From contig JAKTNV010000014.1 of the NCBI GenBank assembly GCA_022747635.1, positions 4,405,501 through 4,469,500 on the forward strand: a DNA stretch of 64,000 bases. Direction: 5' to 3'. The number at the start of each line of letters is the position of its first letter. The stretch's first letter is position 1. The notes under the pieces are model-generated. The model searched no databases, was not told where the DNA came from, and worked only from the letters and a program-made list of their open reading frames with translations. Below, piece after piece: positions 45,502-55,994 of this stretch. The position numbers were made by a program, and so were the translations under genes. This stretch comes from Hetaerina americana. Taxonomy: Eukaryota > Arthropoda > Insecta > Odonata > Calopterygidae.

Positions 45502-46719
45502 GCGTCAATCTTTAATGTGTAGGTATCCCTTGAAACCCGATAGAGACTGCGCCGCTAACCACCAGCGTCTTATCTTCTCCACGACCTTTATTATGCATTC
45601 ACATTTAGCACGAAAGGTATTCTTAAAGATAACCAACGAAAATTAAATAAACAGATTATTTAGGGAATGTAATCACCAATTATTGGTTCCTGAATTTCCC
45701 AAAATGTCGGAAATATGGAAACCATTAACGTTACTGTAGTCATGGATAATCATCAGCTTCATTTTTACCGCAGCTAACATGACGATGACCTTTGCGTGTT
45801 CATGCCGAAATGAGTGAAATGTAGTATGACAGATTCGTTTAACGTACATGAATGAATTTCCAATGCATAACCCTTTGTGATAAAGTTTTCGTATCTATTT
45901 GTAAACAATTTGAGTCCGCCAAGGTGACATTTGTTAAGGAAGGCCACGGTGTTCGGCGCCTCAGGCATGTTCAAGTGAATACGATCCTACTTGCGGATCG
46001 ACGTAGGTTTCTGGGCATTTTATTGATCCAACTTGAACTTCGGATGGGCAAAGTTTCCCACGAATGTTCATAATGTGAAAATTGATCGTCGGGGCGACAC
46101 GAGCAAGGCCATTCACGACCTGGAGTAGAATGGGCCAGAGGCGGAGTCCGGCTTCTACCCACGTTGAGCCGTTATGTATACCGGTGATCACGGTGGCGTT
46201 AAACTTCTATGCTTAATCCCTTCGCCAAATAGTAGTCTTATCGATAGCTAGCCTTTTAAATATATAATCAAACTGTCGGACATAACGTGCTAATTTTTTA
46301 GAGCACTTTATATTGGAGAAAAGTTCGAAGAATATACCTTTATGCTGCTCGAATATAGTAATATGCTTTCCGGTTTTAAAATTTAGTCACAAAATATAAA
46401 CATGAAAGGGAAAAAACCGTCATTTGATTTATGTCTAAGCTTTGTAGTAATTTAATTTTTCTTAAAAATATAATGAAACTTATATGAGCTTACCGGAGAT
46501 GGAAAAATGTATATGTTAATCAAATCGTAGAAAATACATACGCACATGAAGGGTTAATCGCCCAAAAAATATTTCTAGAGCTGAACCTCGAATCGTTTTC
46601 TGTCCGACTTACTACCTTCAAACCATATGAATGCAGTTTATGCATGGGTAAATTTTCTCCATAAATCTCGGTTTTTCTCGCATTCACTTTGTCCTTCCTA
46701 CCATCATTTATATCACCAC
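45502..46719. other. AT-rich DNA with one GC-richer patch, no gene recognised
   Basis: A GC-richer stretch at about 45,930-46,200 has overlapping short frames in both directions but no motif. Confidence 0.45.
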
Positions 46720-47240
46720 GTCACATGATCCCACCTTCCCTTCTGTCAGCGTCTTCTCCTGTTCACTCGTTCAACTACACTCCCCAGACATAAGCACATC
46801 CTCTCGCCCCGCAGGAGAGGGTCTCCCAGTTATTCCTGCTGCCCTTTAACTTAACGCACTCCTCCCCCCCCTCCCCCGCCACAGCAAACGCCGCATCCCT
46901 TCCGGACACCCATGCCGCTCCCTCCAAAGAGCCGTAATCCAGGAGGAAAATGGCGCTCTCCCCTCACCCCCCTTTAAACCTCGTGGCCCGAACCCCTTGC
47001 TCCACCCTCGCCCCCCCCCACACCGTCTCCATCACATGATGTGCCCGACAGGTGTCAATAACGGCCTCGCGAAATGTGTACTGTCGTGTGAATAACGCAA
47101 GAAGGGTATCTCCCTCTTCTCTTCCCCCCCATGCCTCTCTCTACCTTTCCCATGAAAGGCATTCTTGCCTCCCTTTCCTCTCTCTCTTTTTCACTCCCCA
47201 CCCTTTGAACCACAAGGCGGTGGGGAGTGGGTTGTGTTGT
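46720..47240. other. pyrimidine-rich tract on the plus strand
   Basis: The plus strand is strongly C+T biased with runs such as CCTCCCCCCCCTCCCCC (about 46,862-46,880), giving featureless open frames. No coding motif; G-rich on the minus strand. Confidence 0.7.
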
Positions 47241-47261
47241 TGATATTGGTGGCTAAAGGAG

Positions 47262-47317
<56 letters not shown>

Positions 47318-47375
47318 ATATATATATATATATACACACGTATATACAGGTATATATATACACACAGAAATATAT
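47262..47375. repeat. (TA)n array with ATACAC interruptions
   Basis: Long TA array at about 47,264-47,332, then mixed 'tatatacac' sequence. Confidence 0.9.
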
Positions 47376-47379
47376 ATAT

Positions 47380-47942
47380 ATTTCTCTCTCCCTTTGCTCC
47401 CCCTTGAAAGGTAGGCGGGTGGGTGCTGCCCCCTGAAATTGAGCGAAGGTGATGCGAGGGGTGGAGTTGACTCCAGTAAGCTTTGTGCGCCCCTCAGTGT
47501 CTTCATTATTATCACCTGAATTCGAGTCGTTATTCGTTGCGGACTTGTTACGCGCGTAGCTTTTCTTTAACGGCCAAGCGAGAAACGAATGTCTTGTTTC
47601 CAAATACACTCCCGCCTTGATAGTGTCGCAGATTATTCCTCCTCGGGACAAGGTGGGAATACGAAGTAGAATCCAACTCAAAGGACTAGATGCAAAATTC
47701 CAAATTGATATCCCAGCTTTTAATTTGTATTCAGCCTTTAAATTAAATAGTGACTTTAAATCGGTAGCATTTATATTATGTCTGCTGTTCTCGTTAGAAC
47801 ATCTCGTGATCAAAATACTTTGCTTCAAGTGTGCGTACTTCCATTTTACTGGGTTAGACCTTTTATGCATGTGATACCAGAAAGAAATTGGCTTTTCAGT
47901 TAACGATGGAAATACTGAATTATCAAAAAATTCATAAATCAT
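47380..47942 (-). CDS. unrecognised open frame
   Basis: A minus-strand frame of about 180 codons lies between 47,942 and the (TA)n array (the array extends the frame artificially to 47,253). A stretch KPISFWYHMHKRSNPVKWKY and LITRCSNEN faintly recalls the end of hAT transposases, but the diagnostic residues are not there. A Ser/Asn/Asp-rich patch follows (NKSATNNDSNSGDNNEDTEG). No signal peptide or membrane segment. Probably a relic or chance frame, listed because of its length. Confidence 0.25.
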
Positions 47943-48190
47943 ATTATTACGAGCAAAGGCTTATCGTTAGGCTTAAGTGTATAACAATTCATTTCAGGGA
48001 ACCAAAAATCATGGGATATTAGTTGAGCAGTTTCCACTATCAATAGAAATCGGAAGTTAATTCCAGTGTAACTCGTACATAGTGACATTTTGCTTATGAG
48101 AGGTTTCGAACTTACAGGTCAGTTAATAGAACTTTTTGAAACTTTCTTTGCCTCTCTCTCCCCACGTATGTGTACATGTATATTAATAAA

Positions 48191-48202
48191 TAAAGGACGA
48201 AC

Positions 48203-48278
<76 letters not shown>

Positions 48279-48290
48279 GTTCGTCCTTTA
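48191..48290. repeat. 100-bp perfect palindrome centred on (TA)n
   Basis: TAAAGGACGAACACAATA at 48,191-48,208 is followed by (TA)n and by its exact reverse complement at 48,273-48,290. The arms resemble the AAAGGACACT sequence of the PLE end at 49,460. Confidence 0.95.
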
Positions 48291-48373
48291 TGTGTGTTCC
48301 TATCCCTTTTCCTTATATATATTTCTATGCGAATGAGTATTTGTTCGCCGTTTGGCGGGATTTCGTGTTTGAA

Positions 48374-48386
<13 letters not shown>

Positions 48387-48419
<33 letters not shown>
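48387..48419. repeat. (TA)n array bordering the Helitron
   Basis: A GT run then TA array ending at the Helitron terminus (CTAG at 48,420-48,423). Confidence 0.9.
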
Positions 48420-48420
<1 letters not shown>

Positions 48421-49015
48421 TAGTTGAATACCCGGCTTTGCACGGGTTAGGGAGAAACAATAATATAAATATACTACATAAATAAAAACAACAAATTATA
48501 AAGTACAATAATACACTACTTCATACAAATTTAAGAATCTTATTTATTTAACACCTGTTTATAAACTACATTTTTTGTTTCATATCCAGGAGAAAGAATA
48601 TATAAATTTTTAGGCGAACCTACTCTGGAGCAAGCAACATAAAGTTGCCCGTGGCTAAAACATGGCGATCTTAGATCAACACCACAAAACTTTAAAGACT
48701 GTCCCTGTGGTTTATCAATGGTAATTGAAAAAGCTAGCCGGACTGGAAACTGTAATATTTTTAAGTTGAAGGGAAGATCAGTTGGGATTAGAGGTATCCG
48801 TGGAATAAAAATTAGTTCACCTTTTCCAGTTAAAATGACTGCCTGGATTATATTTTTCATTAATTTTGTCACACACAATCGTGTCCCATTGCAGAGTTTT
48901 GGTGGATCTAAATTTCGCAATAAAATGATTGGAGATCCTACTTTAAGTATAAGGCGATGTTGTGGCAATCCAGCTGGATCAAGTGAATTTAGGAATTCCG
49001 TTGGATAATTGATGG

Positions 49016-49017
<2 letters not shown>
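48420..49017 (-). mobile_element. Helitron 3' end with helicase C-terminus
   Basis: On the minus strand, from 49,017, [24 protein letters not shown] and [33 protein letters not shown], then [20 protein letters not shown] (SF1 helicase motif V region), [20 protein letters not shown] (motif VI) and NVVY form the C-terminal part of a PIF1-like Helitron helicase without stops to 48,540. Downstream about 115 bp of 3' end ends with a CCCGTGCAAAGCCGGG stem-loop, about 8 bases, and CTAG bordering a T, the standard Helitron terminus (48,420). The Rep and N-terminal helicase parts are missing because a (TA)n array begins at 49,018. Confidence 0.9.
48540..48968 (-). pseudogene. PIF1-like Helitron helicase, C-terminal part
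   Basis: The frame starting with Met at 48,968 is open to 48,540 (142 codons), and the true frame extends further up to the (TA)n array. It shows the KPQGQS and YVACSRV blocks of SF1B helicases. Because Walker A and B regions are absent, it cannot act as a helicase by itself. It may be a source of chimeric transcripts. Confidence 0.85.
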
Positions 49018-49083
<66 letters not shown>

Positions 49084-49095
49084 TATATATATCAT
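49018..49095. repeat. (TA)n array between Helitron and PLE end
   Basis: About 60 bp of perfect TA followed by two TCATATATAT units. It cuts the Helitron on one side and precedes a PLE-like 3' region on the other. Confidence 0.95.
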
Positions 49096-49097
49096 AT

Positions 49098-49370
49098 CCG
49101 GGCGGTTTGAAAACCGCCCGGGCTGAACCAAGCCCACTGAATGCATCAATTGGCTGCCTACATATCCCCCCCACCCCCTTGCTCATTTCCTATTGGTCCC
49201 TTTACCTCTCCTTCCCCCACCTCTCCCCCGCACATCCTCTCCGCTCTTCCCCGAGAACGCCATTCTGAAGACGACAGCCGTGCTGTCGAAACGTAAAAAA
49301 TAACAAATTGTGAGTGTCCTTTCTTTGTGTCTCTATATTCTAAAAATCTACATCTGTGTTTTTATATATT

Positions 49371-49372
<2 letters not shown>
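49098..49372 (+). repeat. PLE-type 3' UTR fragment with hammerhead-like motif
   Basis: Starts with a perfect stem (CCGGGCGGTTT / AAACCGCCCGG, 49,098-49,121) and continues through a C-rich stretch to CTGAAGACGACAGCCGTGCT, then GTCGAAACG at about 49,265-49,292. CTGANGA, a stem and GAAA are the invariant pieces of the hammerhead ribozyme core and are common in PLE ends. A matching stem III and cleavage site are not evident. Then 'tgtgagtgtccttt', which is shared with the PLE at 50,510. Confidence 0.5.

Positions 49373-49417
<45 letters not shown>
49373..49417. repeat. (TA)n array preceding the PLE
   Basis: About 45 bp of TA directly before the PLE left inverted end. Confidence 0.95.
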
Positions 49418-49420
<3 letters not shown>

Positions 49421-50571
49421 GGGCTGACACAATATAACACAAATAGAATAGCAACATTTAAAGGACACTGACACGGTAAATTGTTCGAGCTTCAGTACAC
49501 TTCAAAGCCACTAACCATCAGCAATACCTACACCACACAAGCTGTTATCCTCAACACACAAAACGCTCGATTCCCAACTCTCTCTCTATCCGCGGGCACC
49601 GAATTTGCAACACCAGAGCCACTCTCAACAAATACCTTGCCAATCTACATTTTGCACTCCTCAAACGCGGTTACCCAGAAAAGTTACTGCAAAATAAAAT
49701 CCACCGCTCCACCCGACCAAACACACCACATAAAAACAAGCCCACATCTGACGCAGGACTCAACCTTTGCACCACCTATTTCCCCGGATCACACAGACTG
49801 AAACCCTCCTTAAAGAACTGTTTCCAATTTTACATGACAATGACGCGACCTCATCCTTACTACCCCAATGCTCATCTATCGCTTACAGACGACCCGCCAA
49901 TCTCAAAAACCTTCTGAGATCCACCAACCCTTTGGCGCCCCCCCGTGACAAATTTCCTAATATTTCCCCAACTTGCAACCGCCCCCGATGTAAAACCTGT
50001 CCTCTTATTATGCCTATTCCCCTCTCCCTACATCCCCTCATTGCCCCTCACCTCGTTCCCACGCTAATTGCCTCTCAAAAAACATTATTTATCTTTTGTC
50101 ATGCAAACATTGCACTTTCTTTTACATAGGCGAATGCATTACCCCCTTATCCATCCGAATGAATAATCACCGGTACTCCTGCAATTCTGCCTCACTCTCT
50201 TCTCTTCCTATGCCTTTACGCGCCAATTCCCACAACCTTTCATTCGACCAGTGTTCTCTCACCATCCTAGAATCCCTACCTGATTCAGCCACCAATATAG
50301 AGGTGAGAACTCGTGAATCCGCCTACATATAAGCTTTCCGTTCTTTCAAAATTCCCACCTTTAACCGCCATCTTTAATTTCCCCCCCAGCATTCCCTCAA
50401 CACCTCCCCTCCCCGCCCATACCTCTTTCCCCTCTCCACAGCAAGAGCATATTTTCAGTCTCACTTGAAGAAGGCCTCGGAGAGGGCCGAAAGCTTGAAC
50501 AATTTACCGTGTGAGTGTCCTTTTAAATGTTGCTATTCTATTCTATTTGTGTTATATTGTGACAGCCCATT
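49418..50571 (+). mobile_element. Penelope-like element, nuclease half, flanked by inverted ends
   Basis: The left end (49,418-49,492) is the reverse complement of the right end (50,491-50,571) over about 75 bp, with small indels ('attct' extra on the right). Between them lies a 5'-truncated PLE coding region (see the pseudogene entry). Just before the right end (about 50,463-50,492) a TTGAAGAAGGCC stem GGCCGAAAGC stretch resembles the hammerhead-like motif of PLE ends. Inverted terminal copies are a known feature of PLE insertions and reflect their unusual integration. (TA)n arrays lie outside each end. Confidence 0.85.
49493..50340 (+). pseudogene. PLE polyprotein C-terminal part: thumb/linker and GIY-YIG nuclease
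   Basis: Frames in order: YLANLHFALLKRGYPEKLLQNKI (about 49,640-49,705, the RGYP block after the PLE RT), SSIAYRRPANLKNLLRS (about 49,876), then CNRPRCKTCPLI (about 49,977-50,012, the conserved CxxxxCxxC linker), and finally FYIGECITPLSIRMNNHRYSC (about 50,120-50,180, the GIY-YIG nuclease core with the Arg of the second motif) and CSLTILESLPDSATNIEVRTRE. Two frameshifts and two stops. The reverse transcriptase itself is missing here; its counterpart is at 62,930-63,420. PLE nucleases nick the target; this one is probably inactive. Confidence 0.85.
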
Positions 50572-50614
50572 ATTGTGCCGCTCGTGTGAGTTTTTCCATA
50601 CAATCGTTATATAT

Positions 50615-50615
<1 letters not shown>

Positions 50616-50705
<90 letters not shown>
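50616..50705. repeat. (TA)n array, about 90 bp
   Basis: Perfect TA array starting 45 bp beyond the PLE right end, with TACACAC at its end. Confidence 0.95.
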
Positions 50706-50713
<8 letters not shown>

Positions 50714-52415
50714 TACACATATTCATAGGTATTATATTTACACATTTATTAACTTCTTTTTTATGCATAATTATTCATTCATGCAAAATTTTCAGAAAAG
50801 TAAATATGAGTTTAGCCACAAGCGTAGTGATGTCATATTGAACTCAGAAACACAAAATCAAGAGGCACAGTTTTGTTTTATAAATAATACGTCGGCACAA
50901 GATTTTTTTTATTTTCCGTCGTGAATAGTGGTTGAGTTATCATTGAAGCATGGGTTTCATAATCGTAACTATATATTTCATTTTTGACTGAACATTTCTA
51001 AATCGTAAGGTAAAACTTCGATTTGAACCTAATGATAAAACATGGTTTAAATTGATACAATTTGCAGTAATTCACTGAATCCTCATGGCATACGCTAAAT
51101 CTTTCGAAGAGAAAATTAATAATGTTCCGTAAACTGAACAACAAGTGATTTTTCACTTTTAAAATAGTGATTAATGTGTTCAATGACATTTGGAAGGACT
51201 CGAGGAAAACTCCGATTGATGACGGGCACAACTACAAGGATTCAGGGAAACCTTTGCAATTCTACTCCCCAGCGATACTCCTATTGTTTTTGCGGAGTGA
51301 AATATTTATCATTCAATGTGCTTGTGCTTTTAAGTTCCCTTTCAAGTCAAGAGTGAATTTTCACAGCGTTTCTGAAATCCAGATGAATGTTCTCGTTAAT
51401 TTATTCTTTCAAGTAACAGGGTGACTACAATAGGAGAAAAATAACAGCGATGTATTTTGCTCCTTAAGATCCTTTTGTTTTGGACCCGAGAAACTACTGG
51501 AGCCGCTTTTGCTCTTTGAAACTCGTATTGTTTTGCATAATACATCTCTCTTCTGTGCTTGTAAAAATATGGCTCCACATATCCCTCCGAAACTACTTCT
51601 CCGAGCTCACGTGAATTCACGACTCCAGGTCTCGCCGGCGGACCACAATTTTATCGGATGTGATCGAATAAGCACCGCAATTAAAGCAACTATGAGTGAG
51701 ACACTTTCGTCGTTGGCAGTGAATGATTATTAGCGTATTTGGAGCATCTATCCCTCTCCTCAAACTGGTGGTGATTTTTAAGGCATTTGTATGACTGCAT
51801 TCGTATTGGTACGAGAATGTGTGCGATGCTTCGGCACATGACTATGACCACAAAGTATCTCCCTATTATTTTGACTTTGTATATGTAGATCGTAGTATTA
51901 AATATCTAATTACTTAAAAAATTATGTATATATTTGATTTAAATATAAACTATATAAATATTAAATTAATTTTAAATACGTAAAAATAAATTCTTATTTC
52001 ACGGTCATCCTATTATCCTCACTACAAGGTTTCGTTAAGTTATTGAAGACTTTTATGACAGAAAATCACTTTAGTGTTTACTTAATTAACAAAGGTACTA
52101 AACGAGGTTTGCAACATAAATGAAAAGCTGTAATTCCCTTTATGGAGATCTCTTACTAAGTCATCTCTTACAAAGTATTGCTAACGCGTGCATATTAATG
52201 GTACTTAAGCATGATACAAATTATAGATATGAATGCATCTTGAGCCCGGAACTTCAGTTCTGCTATTTCCGAGCACATCCGTGGTGGAACATTTGCGAAA
52301 GGGGGGTGATTCGGTAGTTTTGTTTCCATTTGTAATTAAATTGTATCCACCAAGAAATGTATATAATTTAAGTAAATATTTAGATAGCAATCTGAATATT
52401 GGAGGTTAAACTTAC
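50706..52415. other. AT-rich DNA without recognised feature
   Basis: ORFs 50,998-51,231, 51,167-51,424, 51,396-51,620 and 51,509-51,733 overlap one another and have no motif. No repeats in common with the rest. Confidence 0.5.
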
Positions 52416-52489
52416 AATTAATCAGCATTTGATATGTAAACGACAAAAGAAGATGATTCAGACGTGTAACTGAATTTTTCTAAGATAAG

Positions 52490-52690
52490 GATTTTTTTCT
52501 GCGTCGCTAATCGCCATGGATACCAGATCTTTTCTATATCTCCTTTAGAATTCTTCCAACAACCCTCTCCTCCCCAGCCATGACTAGCATTTCCTCGTTT
52601 GTTCTCCTTCCTACCCATTTCATCTTTCCAATCCTTCTCCACACACATTTCAAAAGTCTCCAATCTAAGCCTTTCTAAATCTATCTAAGG
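52490..52690 (-). pseudogene. scrap of the 33,536-34,790 LINE family
   Basis: The plus strand 'cattcctcgtttgttctc', 'cccatttcatctttccaat', 'ccttctccacacacatttca' and 'aaagtctccaatctaagcc' matches 33,745-33,850 closely. In translation: ETFEMCVEKDWKDEM and KRGNASHGWGGEGCWKN, with frameshifts against AFEMWVWRRMEKVKWTEKK. Confidence 0.75.
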
Positions 52691-52837
52691 TGGTCAAACC
52701 AAAATACTAAAACGTGTGTTTCTTTTCTTTTTGTGTGTTTCTGTGCTTATGTTTTTGTTCACTAGTGCTAATTTCATATTAACTATTATTCACATCCGTG
52801 AGACTTATAAGAAACATAAGTTTTGAGTTTTGCTTAC

Positions 52838-53050
<213 letters not shown>

Positions 53051-53204
53051 AATTGGGAGGTATCAATCCCTCAGAATGGAAATGATGGTGCGCTAATATT
53101 AACTTATCATCCTCAGCCAACTTCCGAACTCATAGTTGGGATTAAGCAAACGGTCTTTTGCTTATCTTACCAATTGATGAAGCACGAAGTCCCTACATTT
53201 ATCT

Positions 53205-53400
53205 ATATCTACATAATATCCTGCAAGCCGCCGCAAGGGTGTGTGGCGGGGGGTTTTAGGTAACGAAGCATTAACTCGAATAAAACTACATGCAAAATCA
53301 ACATATATGCAAACCTATACTCACAGTGGTGTATAAATTCATGCAAAAACACTTTCAACTTATTCGCATGTAAATAAATGTACTATTAACTAGCAAACAA
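53205..53400 (-). repeat. LINE 3' tail, family E
   Basis: The plus strand reads 'ctatatctacataatatcct', 'gcaagccgccgcaagggtgt', 'gtggcggggggttttaggta' and then 'acatgcaaaatcaacatata', 'tgcaaacctatactcacagt' and 'catgcaaaaacactttcaac', the reverse of 39,390-39,575. Confidence 0.8.
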
Positions 53401-54320
53401 ATGCATCTAAGGATGCAGTGAAAATTTTATCCAGTCTCTCGAGTGAGTTTTGCGCGAAACCCTTGTATACGCGTAAACTTGAATCTGAGGCTGATTTCTT
53501 TTCATCCAAACTTATATCATACGAAGAACTACAATTACTCATCTTGTTTCTTTCAATGAATACCACTACATGCCGGAAAGCGTTTCTAGAACATCTTTCA
53601 CGAAATGACGAAAGTGTGGGGTAGTTTGAGCTCCTTTCCACCGAGAACTATGGACCGAGGGACAAAGGCATCACTCTACGAGCACGGAAGCTGGAAGAGT
53701 AGGAAACGTTAGATGGGGCACTGAGCAATTACAGGAACACCATTAACTCAGTCGCGCAATGATGCGGACGACTTTTAGTTGCCATTCCGCGCACGTCGAC
53801 TTGCGGGAATTATGTGAGTTGATTTATTAGAGCTATTGTATAATTTAGTATCCATCATTTAATTAAACCGCGCGCTTGGAGGTAGACACATGCTGTGAGT
53901 GCTTATCAAATAACATGCTTACTTTCAAACAAAACCTCCAGTTCGTAAATAGTAGCAGAACATGCTCATGCGTGGAGAATTTCAAGGACGCCTAAGATAA
54001 ACCTATCTAGAGATAATAAATTTGTTCAATTAAACTTTCAAAGGAAGTTCAATAGCATGGAGAGTATTTAATTTTTACGCTATATCATCATATATAATAT
54101 CACAATAATCTATAACTGTCAAAAGTGAAGTAAAATTTATAAGTAGGGCATTTTTGACATAAATTCTCCCCATGAGCAAAGGCTTTTTTTTCTGAGGATC
54201 ACAAGTAGGATGATAAATTAATGCATAAGAAACCTGCATTTATTCCCCTGCAAATATACATGCGTGAAAGTATACACACACCATATATGCTTACATTCAT
54301 ATGTATATATAATGCGCACA
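53401..54320. other. AT-rich DNA without recognised feature
   Basis: Overlapping frames 53,390-53,641 (minus) and 53,418-53,624 (plus) are unrecognised. Confidence 0.45.
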
Positions 54321-54321
54321 T

Positions 54322-54327
54322 ACACAG

Positions 54328-54407
<80 letters not shown>
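54322..54407. repeat. compound (AC)n(TA)n microsatellite
   Basis: About 30 bp of AC followed by about 55 bp of TA. ORFs across it are artefacts. Confidence 0.95.
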
Positions 54408-54411
<4 letters not shown>

Positions 54412-55435
54412 CCGTACATGTTCCCATAATTACATTTAATCTCCGGGTTAGGTATGCATCACTCGTCTGCCGAATTCCGTACAACCCTTCCTGAATTCAC
54501 CTCTACCGGTTCCCCTGCAGAGTCTCTGATTGCTTCTGATTGAAATATGACTCAGAGAAAAACTGGATGACCGAGTTAGCTATCAGACAGACGTTACCAG
54601 CGCCTTGTGTTTTTCAATTTTAAATAAAACCTTAGTTATTGTGTGTAAACATCATTAAGTCGATTATACAAGGTTTAGATGCATTCATCAACAGAACAAG
54701 GTTTTCATGAGATCCATTAAATGAAATATCTTTTCTTTCTGCTCAAATTACGCCTATCGTATAGTAATCCTTTCGCTAATATTTAGCTTAACTGTGTCAT
54801 TCAATTCTTTTGGCGAGAAAAAATAATCGGGATAGAGAAACGGTAAATAAAGTATTCTTATCTCGCATTAAGAATGGGCGAGGAAGATTTCAGAGATTTC
54901 TCTCTCTAAAAGGGATTATCTCTCAAGAATTCAGTTAACGGACTCTTGCATACCATGAGGGATGTATATGCATACACAATTATTGAATACACGGTTTAGT
55001 TGGCATTGGTTTAGATTATCGTTTGATATCGACACTGGGCAGGTTTATGACGTCGACGAGATGCGCCCACGGTGATATTGGGCAAGAAGGATATTCCATG
55101 AGGTTTTATAAGCCATGTGGTTTTATCTGAAATAATAGGGGATCATATTTTTCGGAATTATCTTAGGCCCCAATGGATTTGCACAAAGAATTACTTTTTT
55201 CATGACGGTATTAAAGAAATAATCAGATGTGTTTCGGATGACACGAATTAATACAAATCATAGTATTGTGCATAAATGTAAGAAAAAAAATAAACCCCCC
55301 TAAAAGTTAGTAATAAAATTTGGTTTGAAAGCTTAAGTGTGTCAAAATAATTTGCAATGCAATTCAGTGCAAATAGCTTGATCATAACAATGTGGTAGTA
55401 TATGGGAATTTTTTTGGAAGCAATTTTATATGAAT
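54408..55435. other. AT-rich DNA without recognised feature
   Basis: No motif, no shared repeat. Confidence 0.5.
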
Positions 55436-55439
55436 CTTA

Positions 55440-55521
55440 TATAAATGTAAATAAATATATATTATATATATGTTCAAATATTTGTGTATATATATATACA
55501 CACACATATATATGTATATAA

Positions 55522-55563
<42 letters not shown>

Positions 55564-55605
55564 TATATACACACACACATATATATGTGTATATGTGTGT
55601 GTATG
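55440..55605. repeat. (TA)n/(AC)n mixed microsatellite
   Basis: TA and TATACAC units with ATGTATATA interruptions. Confidence 0.9.
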
Positions 55606-55994
55606 GGGGGATACGTATAAGCTTCAATGACTCACTAGTCTTGTTTTCTAATGTTATTCCTATTCCATTAAATAACTTGAAAAACATTCATTTTGCCATT
55701 GCACATAAACAGCGGTACTTTTATCAATAATTGTTAAATAGCATGTCATAAAAACGAAATAGAGCCGAATCATGTAAAAATAAATACTCCCTGTGATAAA
55801 GAAACTACTGTCGATGTCAGAGGTGAAACGATCAAAATAAAATATTTCAAATCTCAGTGGTTCTAGATGTGAATACAATTTACCCACTTCCCGTTTGACT
55901 TAACATACTTAAACCCATATTACCCTGAGAATGGGAGAACATCGACCACTAAGAATACAGAGTAAGCTCCGGCACTTGAAATACTTACAGTTTT

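Noticed and set aside
47253..47942. hAT transposase C-terminus
   Set aside because: Only a faint similarity (FW and R.P spacing). The key SER/F-S block is not present, and part of the length comes from a TA array.
50096..50332. GIY-YIG frame as a homing endonuclease
   Set aside because: The CxxxxCxxC linker, the RGYP block and inverted ends identify it as a Penelope-like element.
49098..50492. Complete hammerhead ribozymes
   Set aside because: CTGANGA and GAAA are present with a stem, but stem III and the cleavage site cannot be identified.
50465..50924. Open frames rich in Tyr-Ile across (TA)n arrays, also at 3,676, 8,302, 47,253, 48,090, 52,798, 54,218, 55,382 and 60,304
   Set aside because: These frames are translations of microsatellites.
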